Positions 9,090-17,761 of a stretch of DNA of 64,000 bases are shown here, in pieces (the first letter of the stretch is position 1; the number at the start of each line of letters is the position of its first letter). The notes under the pieces are model-generated. The model did no database searches and was not told where the DNA came from. It saw only the letters and a list, made by a program, of their open reading frames with translations. Source of the stretch: CAVPUA01 sp963828015 (GTDB lineage: Bacteria > Actinomycetota > Actinomycetes > Mycobacteriales > Jatrophihabitantaceae); assembly GCA_963828015.1 (NCBI GenBank), contig CAWHCD010000008.1, positions 70,952 to 134,951 on the forward strand, written 5' to 3'. Position numbers and translations under genes: made by a program.

Positions 9090-9521
9090 ATGAGCGAGCG
9101 TGTGGGCTACGTGCCTGGCATCTTCGACATGTTTCATGTCGGTCATCTGAACATCCTGCGCAACGCCCGGCTGGTGTGCGATCACCTCATCGCCGGCGTG
9201 GTCTCCGACGACTTGTCGACCAAGGTCAAGGGCAAGATGCCCATCGTGCCGCTCAACGAGCGTCTCGAGGTGGTCCGGTCGATCCGCTACGTCGATGAGG
9301 CCGTCGAAGAGGACGTCGCCGAAAAGCTTGATATGTGGGAGCGCCTGCATTTCAACGTGATCATCAAGGGCGATGACTGGCGGGGCACGGCCAAGGGCGA
9401 CAAGCTCGAACGCGACTTCGCCTCGGTCGGCGTCGAGGTCGTCTACCTGCCCTACACGGTGCACACCTCCAGTACGAAGTTGCGGCAGGTCCTCGACCGC
9501 CAAATTGCCGCATCGCGCTGA
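9090..9521 (+). CDS. Cytidylyltransferase-like protein (TagD/glycerol-3-phosphate cytidylyltransferase family)
   Basis: The 143-residue protein has the nucleotidyltransferase signature GIFDMFHVGH at 10-19 and a C-terminal YTVHTSSTKLR block corresponding to the second nucleotide-binding motif. Members activate glycerol phosphate, ribitol phosphate or similar alcohols as CDP derivatives. Next to glycosyltransferases it may provide CDP-glycerol or a related donor for decorating the polymer. It is slightly longer than TagD, and an adenylyltransferase activity cannot be excluded. A GGGGGAA ribosome binding site precedes the ATG. Confidence 0.82.
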   Translation: MSERVGYVPGIFDMFHVGHLNILRNARLVCDHLIAGVVSDDLSTKVKGKMPIVPLNERLEVVRSIRYVDEAVEEDVAEKLDMWERLHFNVIIKGDDWRGTAKGDKLERDFASVGVEVVYLPYTVHTSSTKLRQVLDRQIAASR

Positions 9522-9576
9522 GCCCTCGTCCCACGGCGACAACGTCGGTGCCCGCGGCGAACTAGGCTGTACCTAA

Positions 9577-9606
9577 CCCCTGGCCGTTCTCGGCTGTGGG
9601 GCTTTT
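9577..9606 (+). terminator. Rho-independent terminator-like hairpin after the cytidylyltransferase gene
   Basis: CCCC-T-GGCCG, a TTCT loop, then CGGCT-GT-GGGG form an imperfect stem, followed by CTTTT. It ends 25 bases before the mfd start, so it would separate the EPS unit from mfd. Confidence 0.5.
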
Positions 9607-9631
9607 CGTGCTGCCTGATAAGGGGAATGCC

Positions 9632-12600
9632 ATGAGTCTGGCCGGCTTGCTGCCCGCTGCCCGCACCGATCCGGTACTGGCGGCGGTCACCGACCCGGCG
9701 GCGCTCGCGCAGCCGCTGGTTGCCCCGGCAGCGCTGCAGCCGTTGCTGGCCGCGGCTCTGAGTTCGCCGGGTCGCGTCGTCCTGGCGGTGACCAGCACCG
9801 GGCGCGAGGCCGACGATCTGGCCCAGGCCCTGCGCGGCCTGCTGCCGGCCGATCAGGTCGCGGTCTACCCCGGTTGGGAGACCTTGCCCCACGAACGTCT
9901 CTCGCCCCGCGCCGACACGGTCGGTCAGCGACTAGCCGTGTTGCGCCGCCTGGCCCACCCCTCGACCGACGACCCCACCACCGGGCCGCTCGCGGTCGTC
10001 GTGGCTCCGGTGCGCGCCGTGCTGCAGCCGCAGGCGCCCGGACTGGGTGAGCTCGAGCCGGTGAGCCTGCGCGCCGGTGACACCGACCGTGACCTCGGCG
10101 CAGTGGTCGCCGACCTGGTCGGCGCCGGCTACGCACGCTCAGAACTGGTGGAGAAGCGGGGAGATTTCGCCGTACGGGGCGGCATCTTGGACGTTTTTCC
10201 GCCGACCGAACAGCACCCGCTGCGGGTCGAGTTCTGGGGTGAGGACGTCGAGGAGATCCGCTACTTCAAGGTCGCCGACCAGCGCTCGCTCGAGGTCGCC
10301 GAACACGGGCTCTGGGCGGCGCCGTGTCGTGAGTTGCTGTTGACCCCGGACGTCCAGCAGCGCGCGGCCGCGTTGTTGGCCGAGCACCCTGAACTGGGCG
10401 AGCTGCTCGACCCCATCAGCCGCGGTGAAGCCGTCGAAGGAATGGAGGCTCTCGCTCCGGTACTCGTCGACGGTCTGCGTCTGGTGCTCGACGAACTGCC
10501 GCCCGGGACGCAGATTCTCATCTGCGATCCCGAGCGCGTGCGCGGGCGTGCCGTTGACCTGGTGCGGACGTCGGCGGAGTTCCTTGACGCCTCGTGGGCG
10601 GCCGCGGCCGGCGGGGGAGTCGCTCCCATTGACCTCGGGGCGGCCTCGCTGGTGGACCTGGCCGACGCGCAGGCGCGTGCCGACCAACTCGGGCTGGGCT
10701 GGTGGGGCACCGGACCGTTCGGGCCCGACGACGGCCCGGTGACGACGTTCGAGGCCGCGCCGGCCTACCGCGGCGATCTCGATGCCGCCATGGAAGACCT
10801 GCGGCGGTGGACCCGCGAGGGGTGGCAGGTGCTGCTGGTCTTCGACGGCCCGGGATCGGCCGATCGGGCCGCCGAACGGCTCAGCGCAGCCGAGATCCCC
10901 GCCCGCCGGGTCGCCGACGTGAGCGATCTTCGTGGCGTCGTCCAGCTCACCACGGGCCGGCTGGAGGGTGGTCTGGTCTCGGACTCGTTGAAGCTGGCCT
11001 GGCTGACCGAGGCCGATCTGACCGGCCAGCGCGGCTCGCTGACGCGCGACACCAGCCGGATGCCTTCGCGGCGCCGCAACGCGATCGACCCGATCAAGCT
11101 CGAGCCGGGCGATTTCGTCGTGCACGAACAGCATGGCGTCGGGCGCTACCTCGAGATGGTGCGCCGCAGCGTCAACGGCGGGGAACGCGAGTATCTGATC
11201 ATCGAGTACGCGCCGGCCAAGAAGGGTCAGCCGGGCGACCGGTTGTTCGTGCCGACCGATGCTCTGGACCAGGTCACCAAGTACGTCGGCGGCGAGGCCC
11301 CGTCGCTCTCGCGTCTCGGTGGGGCCGACTGGGCCAAGACCAAGGGCCGGGCTCGCAAGGCGGTCAAGGAGATCGCCGCCGAGTTGATCCGGCTCTACAG
11401 CGCCCGCATGGCGACCAGTGGCTATGCGTTCGGCCCGGACACGCCCTGGCAGCGCGAGTTGGAGGATGCGTTCCCCTACGTGGAGACGCCCGACCAGCTG
11501 GCGGCGATCGATGAGGTCAAGGCCGACATGGAGAAGTCGATCCCCATGGACCGGGTGATCTGCGGCGATGTCGGGTACGGCAAGACCGAGGTGGCGGTGC
11601 GGGCCGCGTTCAAGGCGGTCCAGGACGGCAAGCAGGTCGCCCTGCTCGTGCCGACCACGCTCTTGGCCCACCAGCACCTGCAGACCTTTCAGGATCGGAT
11701 GGCTCAATTCCCGGTGACGATCAAGGCGTTGTCGCGTTTCACGGCCAAGAGCGAGGCCGATCAGACGATGACCGGGATCGCCGGGGGCAGCGTCGATATC
11801 GTTATCGGGACGCACCGGATCCTGCAGCAGACGGTCCGGTTCAAGTCCCTCGGACTCGTGATCATCGACGAGGAGCAACGGTTCGGCGTCGAGCACAAGG
11901 AGTACCTCAAGTCGCTGCGGACCGAGGTCGATGTGCTGACGATGTCGGCCACGCCGATCCCGCGCACCCTGGAGATGTCCCTGACCGGCATCCGGGAGAT
12001 GACGACGATTCTGACCCCGCCCGAGGACCGCCACCCCATCCTGACCTTCGTCGGGGCGCACGACAACAAGCAGATCGGCGCGGCGGTTCGCCGCGAGTTG
12101 TTGCGTGACGGCCAGGTCTTCTACATCCACAACCGGGTCGAGTCGATCAACCGCGCGGCCGCCCGGCTGGCCGAGCTCGTCCCAGAGGCGCGGATCGCCG
12201 TCGCCCACGGCCAAATGGGGGAGGACGCCCTCGAACAGATCATGGTCGGCTTCTGGGAGCGCAAGTTCGATGTCCTGGTCTCTACGACGATTGTCGAGTC
12301 CGGGTTGGACATTCCCAATGCCAATACCTTGATCGTCGAGCGGGCCGACATGTTCGGCCTGTCCCAGCTGCATCAGCTACGGGGCCGGGTCGGGCGGGCC
12401 CGTGAGCGCGGGTACGCCTACTTCCTCTACCCACCCGAGAAGCCGTTGACCGAGACGGCCTATGACCGGTTGGCGACCATCGCCCAGCACACCGAGCTCG
12501 GGGCCGGCATGGCTGTCGCCCTGAAGGATCTGGAGATCCGCGGGGCCGGCAATCTACTTGGCGGCGAGCAGGCCGGGCACATCGCCGGGGTCGGCTTCGA

Positions 12601-13153
12601 TCTGTACGTACGGCTGGTCGGTGAGGCAGTCGCGGACTTCCGCGGCGAGAGCGCGGCGGAGCAGACCGAGGTCAAGGTCGAGCTGCCGATCGACGCGAAC
12701 TTGCCGGTCGAGTACCTGCCGGGCGAGCGACTGCGGCTGGAGGCCTACCGAGCGCTGGCCGCCGCGACCACCGATGCCAAGGTCGACGCGGTGCGCGCCG
12801 AGTTGCTGGACCGGTTCGGCCCATTGCCGGGCGCGGTCGAGAATCTGCTGGCCGTGGCGCGATTCCGCGTTCTCTGTCGTGCGCATGGCATCACCGAGGT
12901 GTCTCTGCAGGGCAACACCATTCGCTTCGGCCCGGTGAATCTGGCTGAGTCGGCGCAGCTGCGGCTGCAGCGTCTCTACGACAAGTCACTTTATAAGCAG
13001 GCGGTCTCGACGATGGCCGTGCCCCGGCCGAAGGGTGTGCTCAAGCCGGACGGGTCGTTTGCGGTCGCGAAGTTCGGCGGCGAGGCTCTGCGCGACGTGG
13101 CGTTGTTGAACTGGTGTGCAGAGGTGCTGGCCCAGATCGTGCCGATCGACTAG
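9632..13153 (+). CDS. mfd: Transcription-repair coupling factor Mfd
   Basis: The 1173-residue protein has the complete Mfd architecture: a UvrB-homology N-terminal module, the RNA-polymerase interacting domain (HEQHGVGRYLEMVRR), RecG-like translocase domains with Walker A GDVGYGKT at 645-652 and DEEQ at 746-749, and a TRCF C-terminal domain. It removes RNA polymerase stalled at lesions and recruits UvrA. ATG at 9632 is preceded by AAGGGGA; an upstream in-frame ATG at 9596 has no ribosome binding site. Its stop shares the palindrome CTAG with the stop of the convergent gene. Confidence 0.97.
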   Translation: MSLAGLLPAARTDPVLAAVTDPAALAQPLVAPAALQPLLAAALSSPGRVVLAVTSTGREADDLAQALRGLLPADQVAVYPGWETLPHERLSPRADTVGQRLAVLRRLAHPSTDDPTTGPLAVVVAPVRAVLQPQAPGLGELEPVSLRAGDTDRDLGAVVADLVGAGYARSELVEKRGDFAVRGGILDVFPPTEQHPLRVEFWGEDVEEIRYFKVADQRSLEVAEHGLWAAPCRELLLTPDVQQRAAALLAEHPELGELLDPISRGEAVEGMEALAPVLVDGLRLVLDELPPGTQILICDPERVRGRAVDLVRTSAEFLDASWAAAAGGGVAPIDLGAASLVDLADAQARADQLGLGWWGTGPFGPDDGPVTTFEAAPAYRGDLDAAMEDLRRWTREGWQVLLVFDGPGSADRAAERLSAAEIPARRVADVSDLRGVVQLTTGRLEGGLVSDSLKLAWLTEADLTGQRGSLTRDTSRMPSRRRNAIDPIKLEPGDFVVHEQHGVGRYLEMVRRSVNGGEREYLIIEYAPAKKGQPGDRLFVPTDALDQVTKYVGGEAPSLSRLGGADWAKTKGRARKAVKEIAAELIRLYSARMATSGYAFGPDTPWQRELEDAFPYVETPDQLAAIDEVKADMEKSIPMDRVICGDVGYGKTEVAVRAAFKAVQDGKQVALLVPTTLLAHQHLQTFQDRMAQFPVTIKALSRFTAKSEADQTMTGIAGGSVDIVIGTHRILQQTVRFKSLGLVIIDEEQRFGVEHKEYLKSLRTEVDVLTMSATPIPRTLEMSLTGIREMTTILTPPEDRHPILTFVGAHDNKQIGAAVRRELLRDGQVFYIHNRVESINRAAARLAELVPEARIAVAHGQMGEDALEQIMVGFWERKFDVLVSTTIVESGLDIPNANTLIVERADMFGLSQLHQLRGRVGRARERGYAYFLYPPEKPLTETAYDRLATIAQHTELGAGMAVALKDLEIRGAGNLLGGEQAGHIAGVGFDLYVRLVGEAVADFRGESAAEQTEVKVELPIDANLPVEYLPGERLRLEAYRALAAATTDAKVDAVRAELLDRFGPLPGAVENLLAVARFRVLCRAHGITEVSLQGNTIRFGPVNLAESAQLRLQRLYDKSLYKQAVSTMAVPRPKGVLKPDGSFAVAKFGGEALRDVALLNWCAEVLAQIVPID

Positions 13154-14001
13154 CCGCGTACGGCGCTGACCAGGTCGTCGATCTCGAGTAACTCATCAGT
13201 GCGGGCGACGAGTTCAAACGCGCCATCGCGCTTGCGGTACAGCCCTGCGCGCTCGTCGATGCCCTTGATGCGGGGATTGTCGACGACCAGCAGGTGGCCG
13301 CCCTCCCTGAGGCTCAGGAACAGCGCCTGGAGCGCGGCACTGATGTCGGCGTCGCTGAAGTACAACCGCCGCAGCAGGTTGGCCACCTTGATCACGTCCG
13401 GGGTGGTTCCCGTCCATGGCGTGAAGATGTCGTGCACGGCGAACGTGACTCGCGGATCGCGCGCGATCAGCGCGCGGACCTCGGGGTTGAGCAGGAGCAC
13501 CTCCTGGGCCGGGTAGCGCTGAGCGCGTCGCACGAGGGGCGTCGCCAGCAGGTCGACGGCTTTGGAGCGAGCCGGCCAGGCGACGGTGCGCGAACCTACG
13601 ACCAGGATGCATCGGCCGTTGGCGTCGAAGAACAGCGTGCGTTTGCCGACCCGGCGCGCTGAGATGGACAGGAAGAGGTCGGCGATCACGTACGACGCGA
13701 ACCCGGGTAACTGCTCGATCAACTCCAGCGACGTGGAGCCGTCCGAGGCCCCGATATCGACGATGTGGGCGGCCCTGACGTCGACGTAGTCGATCAGCAT
13801 CGAGTCGCCGCCACCATGGCGCTTGGTCCCGGTGATCTTCATCGTCTGCCCGGCGTCGATCGCCGACATCGCCCGCCGGAAGTCGTCGGCGGAGACATCC
13901 TCGTCGAGGATCACCCGCGGATCGATCCAGAAGAATCGCGCCGCCCGCTCTTCGATGGGCCCCGGCCAGCGACCGGAGAGTGGACGAATAGGTGCGCGCA
14001 T
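13150..14001 (-). CDS. Class I SAM-dependent methyltransferase-like protein
   Basis: The 283-residue protein contains a motif I-like strand-loop HIVDIGASDGSTSLELIEQ around 79-97 and a later VTFAVHDIFTPW and LREGGHLLVVDNPR, matching the Rossmann methyltransferase order. I do not recognise a specific subfamily. It is the last gene of a three-gene minus-strand unit with the DUF4012 and LAXTG genes (17 bases after the DUF4012 stop). A role in methylating a sugar or surface polymer is inference from that context. Its stop overlaps the mfd stop by four bases. Confidence 0.68.
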   Translation of the reverse strand: MRAPIRPLSGRWPGPIEERAARFFWIDPRVILDEDVSADDFRRAMSAIDAGQTMKITGTKRHGGGDSMLIDYVDVRAAHIVDIGASDGSTSLELIEQLPGFASYVIADLFLSISARRVGKRTLFFDANGRCILVVGSRTVAWPARSKAVDLLATPLVRRAQRYPAQEVLLLNPEVRALIARDPRVTFAVHDIFTPWTGTTPDVIKVANLLRRLYFSDADISAALQALFLSLREGGHLLVVDNPRIKGIDERAGLYRKRDGAFELVARTDELLEIDDLVSAVRG

Positions 14002-14018
14002 TGGGATAGTTTAGTCGC

Positions 14019-15761
14019 CTAGCCGCAGCTGCTTCCGCTCGTCGACACCGCCAGCGGCGTCGCGAGCGGCTGGCGCAGGATGGTCACTGGGGCATTCGCG
14101 GCCGGTTCGTGGACATGGACGACGATCGTGCGCGTCGACTGCACGGGGAGTTCCAGGTCGACGATCGCCATGGGCAAGCTGTTCTCCTGACCGAGGAAGA
14201 ACTTCACCGGCTGGCCGTCGACGGTGATCGAGTCGATCGTGGCCCCAGTGCTGGCGAGATAGCTGACCAGCATGCGGTTGTCGCCGGGTTTGGACTGGGC
14301 CGCGTTGGAGTCAGAGCGATCGACGACGTAGTCGGGTAGCCCGGAGGTCGGTGCCGTGTTGTGCAGCACCATGGTGGCCGTCGAGGTACTGCCGGCCTGG
14401 CAGCCCGATCGGACATAGGACACGCTGCGCTGTAGGTAGTAGTCCAGCTTGGTCCCGGCGGAGTTGGCGACGACGAAGCCGCTGTAGGGGCCGGCCACGT
14501 TGCCGACCGTGGCGCCGTAGCCGACCGAGTCGATGAACTGTTCGGTCGCCGAATCGCTCGTCCAGATGGCCAGGCGGCGTTCGGTGGCACTACGCCCGAA
14601 GGCCGTCAGCAGCTGGCGGGTGTTGCCGCCGCTGAGCAGCTGGTCCGACAACGCCTTGGCGACCCCGACCAAATACACCTTGCGCAGGGCGGGGTCGGGG
14701 AACAGCGCGTAGACCTGCTGCTCGGTGAGCGCCACCACGTTGTCGGCCGAGACGACCCGTCCGTCGGAAGTGGTGGCCGGGCCGGTGACCTTGAGCAGGT
14801 AGGACAGTGCCGTCGGGTCGATGGCTACTGCGCCGTCGACGTGCTCGCCCGACTTCTTCTGCCAGGCGGCGGCCCAGATCTGCGCAGCGTAGGGGAAGTT
14901 CGGGCTGATGTCGGAGTCGGAGAAGATGTTCGTCGGATCGCTGCCGCCGTAGGCCGCGACGTAGGCCGGGGGCAGGGTGACGTCGGGGCGCAGACCGCTC
15001 AGCTCGTCGTCGGGGCCGAAGTGCTCGAAGCTCAGCGTGCCGTGGTCGGCCACCAGGATCGCGTATTGGCCGGGGATGCCGCCCAACCCGCGGGACTCGG
15101 ACTCGTTCTCGAAGCCGAGGACGTAGCGTTTGGGTCCGTTCGCGCCGAGGGCGTCGGGCAGCAGGCGCAACGCAGTGGAGGCATTGGCCAGTTCGGTGTT
15201 GATCGAGGCGAGCTGGGTGAGGAAGCTGGCCCGGGCCCGGTCGATGGAGGGCAGCCAGGTGCTGTCGGGTAAGGCCTGGACCTGGCCGAGCGCCTGCCCG
15301 GCCAGGGTCGAGGCGTGGGTGATCGCGGGCTCGGACGAGCTGAGTTTGGCCAGGTTGACGCTGGTGCCGTTGCGCAGCCCGCCACCTTCGACCTCATCGG
15401 CCAGGTCGAGCACACCCGGGATCGCGCTGTTGGTCAGCACATCGGCCTGAGTGGCGAGCACGCGGGTTACGTGAACCGGTTCGCCGATCCAGGGCAGCTG
15501 GCTGGCTGCCCACCAGGCCGGCCCGCTGGTCAGGCCGTGGGCGACGCGCGCCTTGTTGGAGATGTCTCGGGTCGTGGCGCGGGCGCCGTCGAGATTGCCG
15601 GCGGAGATCTGGCTGTGCAGTGTCGGCAGGTCGTCCTTGATCGCGTTTACGCTGCTGCGCACCATCAGCGCCGTGACGATCAGCCAGAGTGCTCCCACCC
15701 CGAGGACGAGAGCCAGTCCTATCCAGAGCAGACGGATCGGCTTGACCGCGGGAAGGCGCAC
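14019..15761 (-). CDS. DUF4012 domain-containing membrane-anchored protein
   Basis: The 580-residue protein begins with one membrane segment (RLLWIGLALVLGVGALWLIVTAL) and has a large extracytoplasmic part. The segment RYVLGFENESESRGLGGIPGQYAILV is characteristic of DUF4012 proteins, common in actinobacterial polysaccharide loci and without established biochemical function. It starts with GTG at 15761, 23 bases after the LAXTG gene, so the two are probably one transcript. Its position facing the EPS cluster across mfd suggests a role at the cell surface in polymer assembly or attachment. Confidence 0.82.
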   Translation of the reverse strand: MRLPAVKPIRLLWIGLALVLGVGALWLIVTALMVRSSVNAIKDDLPTLHSQISAGNLDGARATTRDISNKARVAHGLTSGPAWWAASQLPWIGEPVHVTRVLATQADVLTNSAIPGVLDLADEVEGGGLRNGTSVNLAKLSSSEPAITHASTLAGQALGQVQALPDSTWLPSIDRARASFLTQLASINTELANASTALRLLPDALGANGPKRYVLGFENESESRGLGGIPGQYAILVADHGTLSFEHFGPDDELSGLRPDVTLPPAYVAAYGGSDPTNIFSDSDISPNFPYAAQIWAAAWQKKSGEHVDGAVAIDPTALSYLLKVTGPATTSDGRVVSADNVVALTEQQVYALFPDPALRKVYLVGVAKALSDQLLSGGNTRQLLTAFGRSATERRLAIWTSDSATEQFIDSVGYGATVGNVAGPYSGFVVANSAGTKLDYYLQRSVSYVRSGCQAGSTSTATMVLHNTAPTSGLPDYVVDRSDSNAAQSKPGDNRMLVSYLASTGATIDSITVDGQPVKFFLGQENSLPMAIVDLELPVQSTRTIVVHVHEPAANAPVTILRQPLATPLAVSTSGSSCG

Positions 15762-15784
15762 GAGCGGATCGGGTTCGGTCGGAC

Positions 15785-16123
15785 CTAGGCCGACCGGCGA
15801 CGGGCGAGGTACAGCGCGGTCACGCCCAGCACGAGGAGCACGGCAGCGACGGCGAGGAACAGGGCCACGTTCGAGCCGGTGCTGGCCAGGGCCTTGGTGA
15901 CCAGGTTGCTGCTACCAGAACCCGCTCCCGTGCTCGGATCGACGGAACTGCCGCCGGAACCCGCCTGCTGTGGCGGCGGCGGTGGGTAGTCAGAAACGGC
16001 CTGCGCGTAGGCGGAAGGTAACGCGACCAGGAAGGTAATTACTGTCCCAGCGAGCGCGACTACCGCGGCGATCAAGGCATTACGACGTAGGCCGCGAGCA
16101 CGCACAGTGATATCAGATTCCAT
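15785..16123 (-). CDS. Small LAXTG sortase-anchored surface protein
   Basis: The 112-residue protein has a signal peptide (hydrophobic residues about 16-36, cleavage probably after PSAYA at 40), a Pro run at 47-51 and a Gly/Ser-rich linker. It ends with LASTG at 79-83, a hydrophobic stretch (85-106) and an RRR tail. LAXTG is the motif of class E sortases in high-GC Gram-positives, so the mature product would be covalently wall-attached. The mature part is only about 40 residues, so it may act as a wall-linked spacer or anchor. A GGGGGAG ribosome binding site precedes the ATG. No sortase gene is in the window. Confidence 0.8.
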   Translation of the reverse strand: MESDITVRARGLRRNALIAAVVALAGTVITFLVALPSAYAQAVSDYPPPPPQQAGSGGSSVDPSTGAGSGSSNLVTKALASTGSNVALFLAVAAVLLVLGVTALYLARRRSA

Positions 16124-16325
16124 TTCAATCTCCCCCGAGATAGCCGGTTTTCGTGGCGGCTAACAGGAACTATACCTGATCATGACCAGGTTGGGCTAGA
16201 TCGTGCGGGGATGAGCCGATGAGCGGCCTCGCTGCTTCGGCGCTCAGGTCGGCATGACATTCTGGTATCGCACAGCGTCGTGCTGTTGCCTGCACCGTCC
16301 CGTCCGAACCAGGAGATGCGCCAGC

Positions 16326-16913
16326 GTGAGAGCCCGTACCCGCGCCGTGGCAGTACTGGCTGCCGTCGCGGCGCTGACGGTGAGCCTGTCGGCTTGCCAG
16401 ATCAAAGCCGGCCAGGCCGCCTTCGTCGACAAGACGTCGATCAGCGAGACCGACGTGGCCTCCTACGTGAAGGTCGATGCGCCGCCCCCCACGGCGGGAA
16501 ACCCGGGCGCGAAGGCGATCGTGGTGGAGCAGCTCGTCCAGCGCGAGGTGCTCGACAAACTGGCCGACACGTTGGGCAGCGTCCCGACCGACTCCGAGCT
16601 CGCCGGGTTGCACGACAGCGTGCTGTCCACCCTGTTCCAGACCACCGTCTCTGGAGAGGCCGCCAACGCCCAGCTGGTCGTTGCCCTGAACAAGGCCGGC
16701 ATCAAGGCCAGCTTTGCGCCCATCTACATCCGCAACGCCGAGCTGTCCTCGGCCATCTCCTCCTTCCTGCAGAACGCGTCCACCGACGTGAAGAACCAGG
16801 TTCAGGCCGAGGTCTCGAAGATCGACGTGCGCATCAACCCGCGGTACGGAACGTGGGACAAGGACAATCTGGCCGTCGACACCTACACCCCCAGCTGGTT
16901 GAAGTCGGCCTGA
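16326..16913 (+). CDS. SurA_N-like lipoprotein
   Basis: The 195-residue protein has a lipoprotein signal peptide with lipobox LSAC (Cys24). The following part, KAGQAAFVDKTSISETDV then VEQLVQREVLDKLAD, resembles the SurA N-terminal chaperone domain, with no parvulin PPIase domain after it. Such proteins are thought to assist folding outside the membrane. GTG at 16326 lies 10 bases after AGGAG; the longer frame from 16254 lacks a signal. It sits 7 bases before mazG, probably in the same transcript. Confidence 0.75.
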   Translation: MRARTRAVAVLAAVAALTVSLSACQIKAGQAAFVDKTSISETDVASYVKVDAPPPTAGNPGAKAIVVEQLVQREVLDKLADTLGSVPTDSELAGLHDSVLSTLFQTTVSGEAANAQLVVALNKAGIKASFAPIYIRNAELSSAISSFLQNASTDVKNQVQAEVSKIDVRINPRYGTWDKDNLAVDTYTPSWLKSA

Positions 16914-16920
16914 GCCGCTG

Positions 16921-17565
16921 ATGTCCTCGTTGCAGCGCGCCGTCGAGGTGATGGACCAGCTGCGCTCACCCGGCGGCTGCCCGTGGGATGCAGCGCAGAC
17001 GCACGAGTCGCTGGCGCCCTACCTGCTCGAAGAGACGTACGAGACGCTCGAGGCGATCGAAACCAACGATGCCGCGCTGCTGCGCGAGGAACTCGGCGAT
17101 CTGCTGCTGCAGGTGCTCTTTCACGCGCGACTGGCGCAGGAGCAGGCTGACGGCTTCTCGATCGAAGAGGTGGCCGGCGATCTGGTCGACAAGCTGACCC
17201 GCCGCCATCCGCACGTGTTCGGCGACGCTGCCGGTCGGGGCGCAGCGAGCAGCCCGGCGCAGGTGAACGAGAGCTGGGAGCAGCTCAAGGCGGCGGAGAA
17301 GTCCCGCACCTCGGTCGTCGACGGCGTGCCACTGGCCCAGCCGGCCTTGGCCCTGGCCGCGAAGTTGGTCGCGCGCAGCGAGCGGGCCGGGCTGAACGTT
17401 GATGCACCGCTCGAGGTGGGTGAGGGCGAGGACATCGGTCGACGCTTGCTCGCGGTCGTTCGCGACGCGGTCGCGCTCGGTGTGGACCCCGAAGCCGCCC
17501 TGCGCCGAAGCACCTATTCGATGCGGGAAGCCATCCTGGCCGCCGAAGCGGCGACCCGCGCCTGA
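16921..17565 (+). CDS. mazG: Nucleoside triphosphate pyrophosphohydrolase MazG
   Basis: The 214-residue protein opens with the MazG signature GGCPWDAAQTHESL and has the metal-binding acidic residues in LLEETYETLEA (Glu37, Glu38) and EELGDLLLQVLFHA (Glu57, Asp60). It hydrolyses (d)NTPs, including damaged ones, to monophosphate and pyrophosphate. Together with mfd and eno it reproduces a conserved actinobacterial order. The second half keeps only part of the second MazG repeat, as is common in actinobacterial members. Confidence 0.93.
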   Translation: MSSLQRAVEVMDQLRSPGGCPWDAAQTHESLAPYLLEETYETLEAIETNDAALLREELGDLLLQVLFHARLAQEQADGFSIEEVAGDLVDKLTRRHPHVFGDAAGRGAASSPAQVNESWEQLKAAEKSRTSVVDGVPLAQPALALAAKLVARSERAGLNVDAPLEVGEGEDIGRRLLAVVRDAVALGVDPEAALRRSTYSMREAILAAEAATRA

Positions 17566-17587
17566 ACGATCGGTGACGTTTTCTCGC

Positions 17588-17653
17588 CGAGTGGGCGCCA
17601 ACGCGCTGAGTGGGCGCCTCCTCGCGACCACTCGGACGGTTCGCGCCCACTCG
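17588..17653. repeat. Nested inverted repeat, CGAGTGGGC family, copy 1
   Basis: Between mazG and eno, CGAGTGGGCGC (17588-17598) is perfectly complementary to GCGCCCACTCG (17643-17653). Inside them TGAGTGG and CCACTCG form a second arm pair. The architecture matches the element at 47799-47866. It may fold as a long stem-loop acting as a terminator or mRNA stabiliser; the role is unknown. Another CGAGTGG lies at about 17698. Confidence 0.6.
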
Positions 17654-17761
17654 CGGGAAAGGGGTGGGGTGGCCCGCGCCTGATCGGCGGGGCGTCCCGA
17701 GTGGTTGACGGCCCGCGGTTAGGGTGGTCGGGCACGCACAAACCTGGGAAAGGACGTCGCT

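Noticed and set aside
10139..12373. 744-codon open frame antisense to mfd
   Set aside because: Low-complexity Arg/Gly/Asp translation typical of antisense frames in GC-rich genes; mfd fully explains the region.
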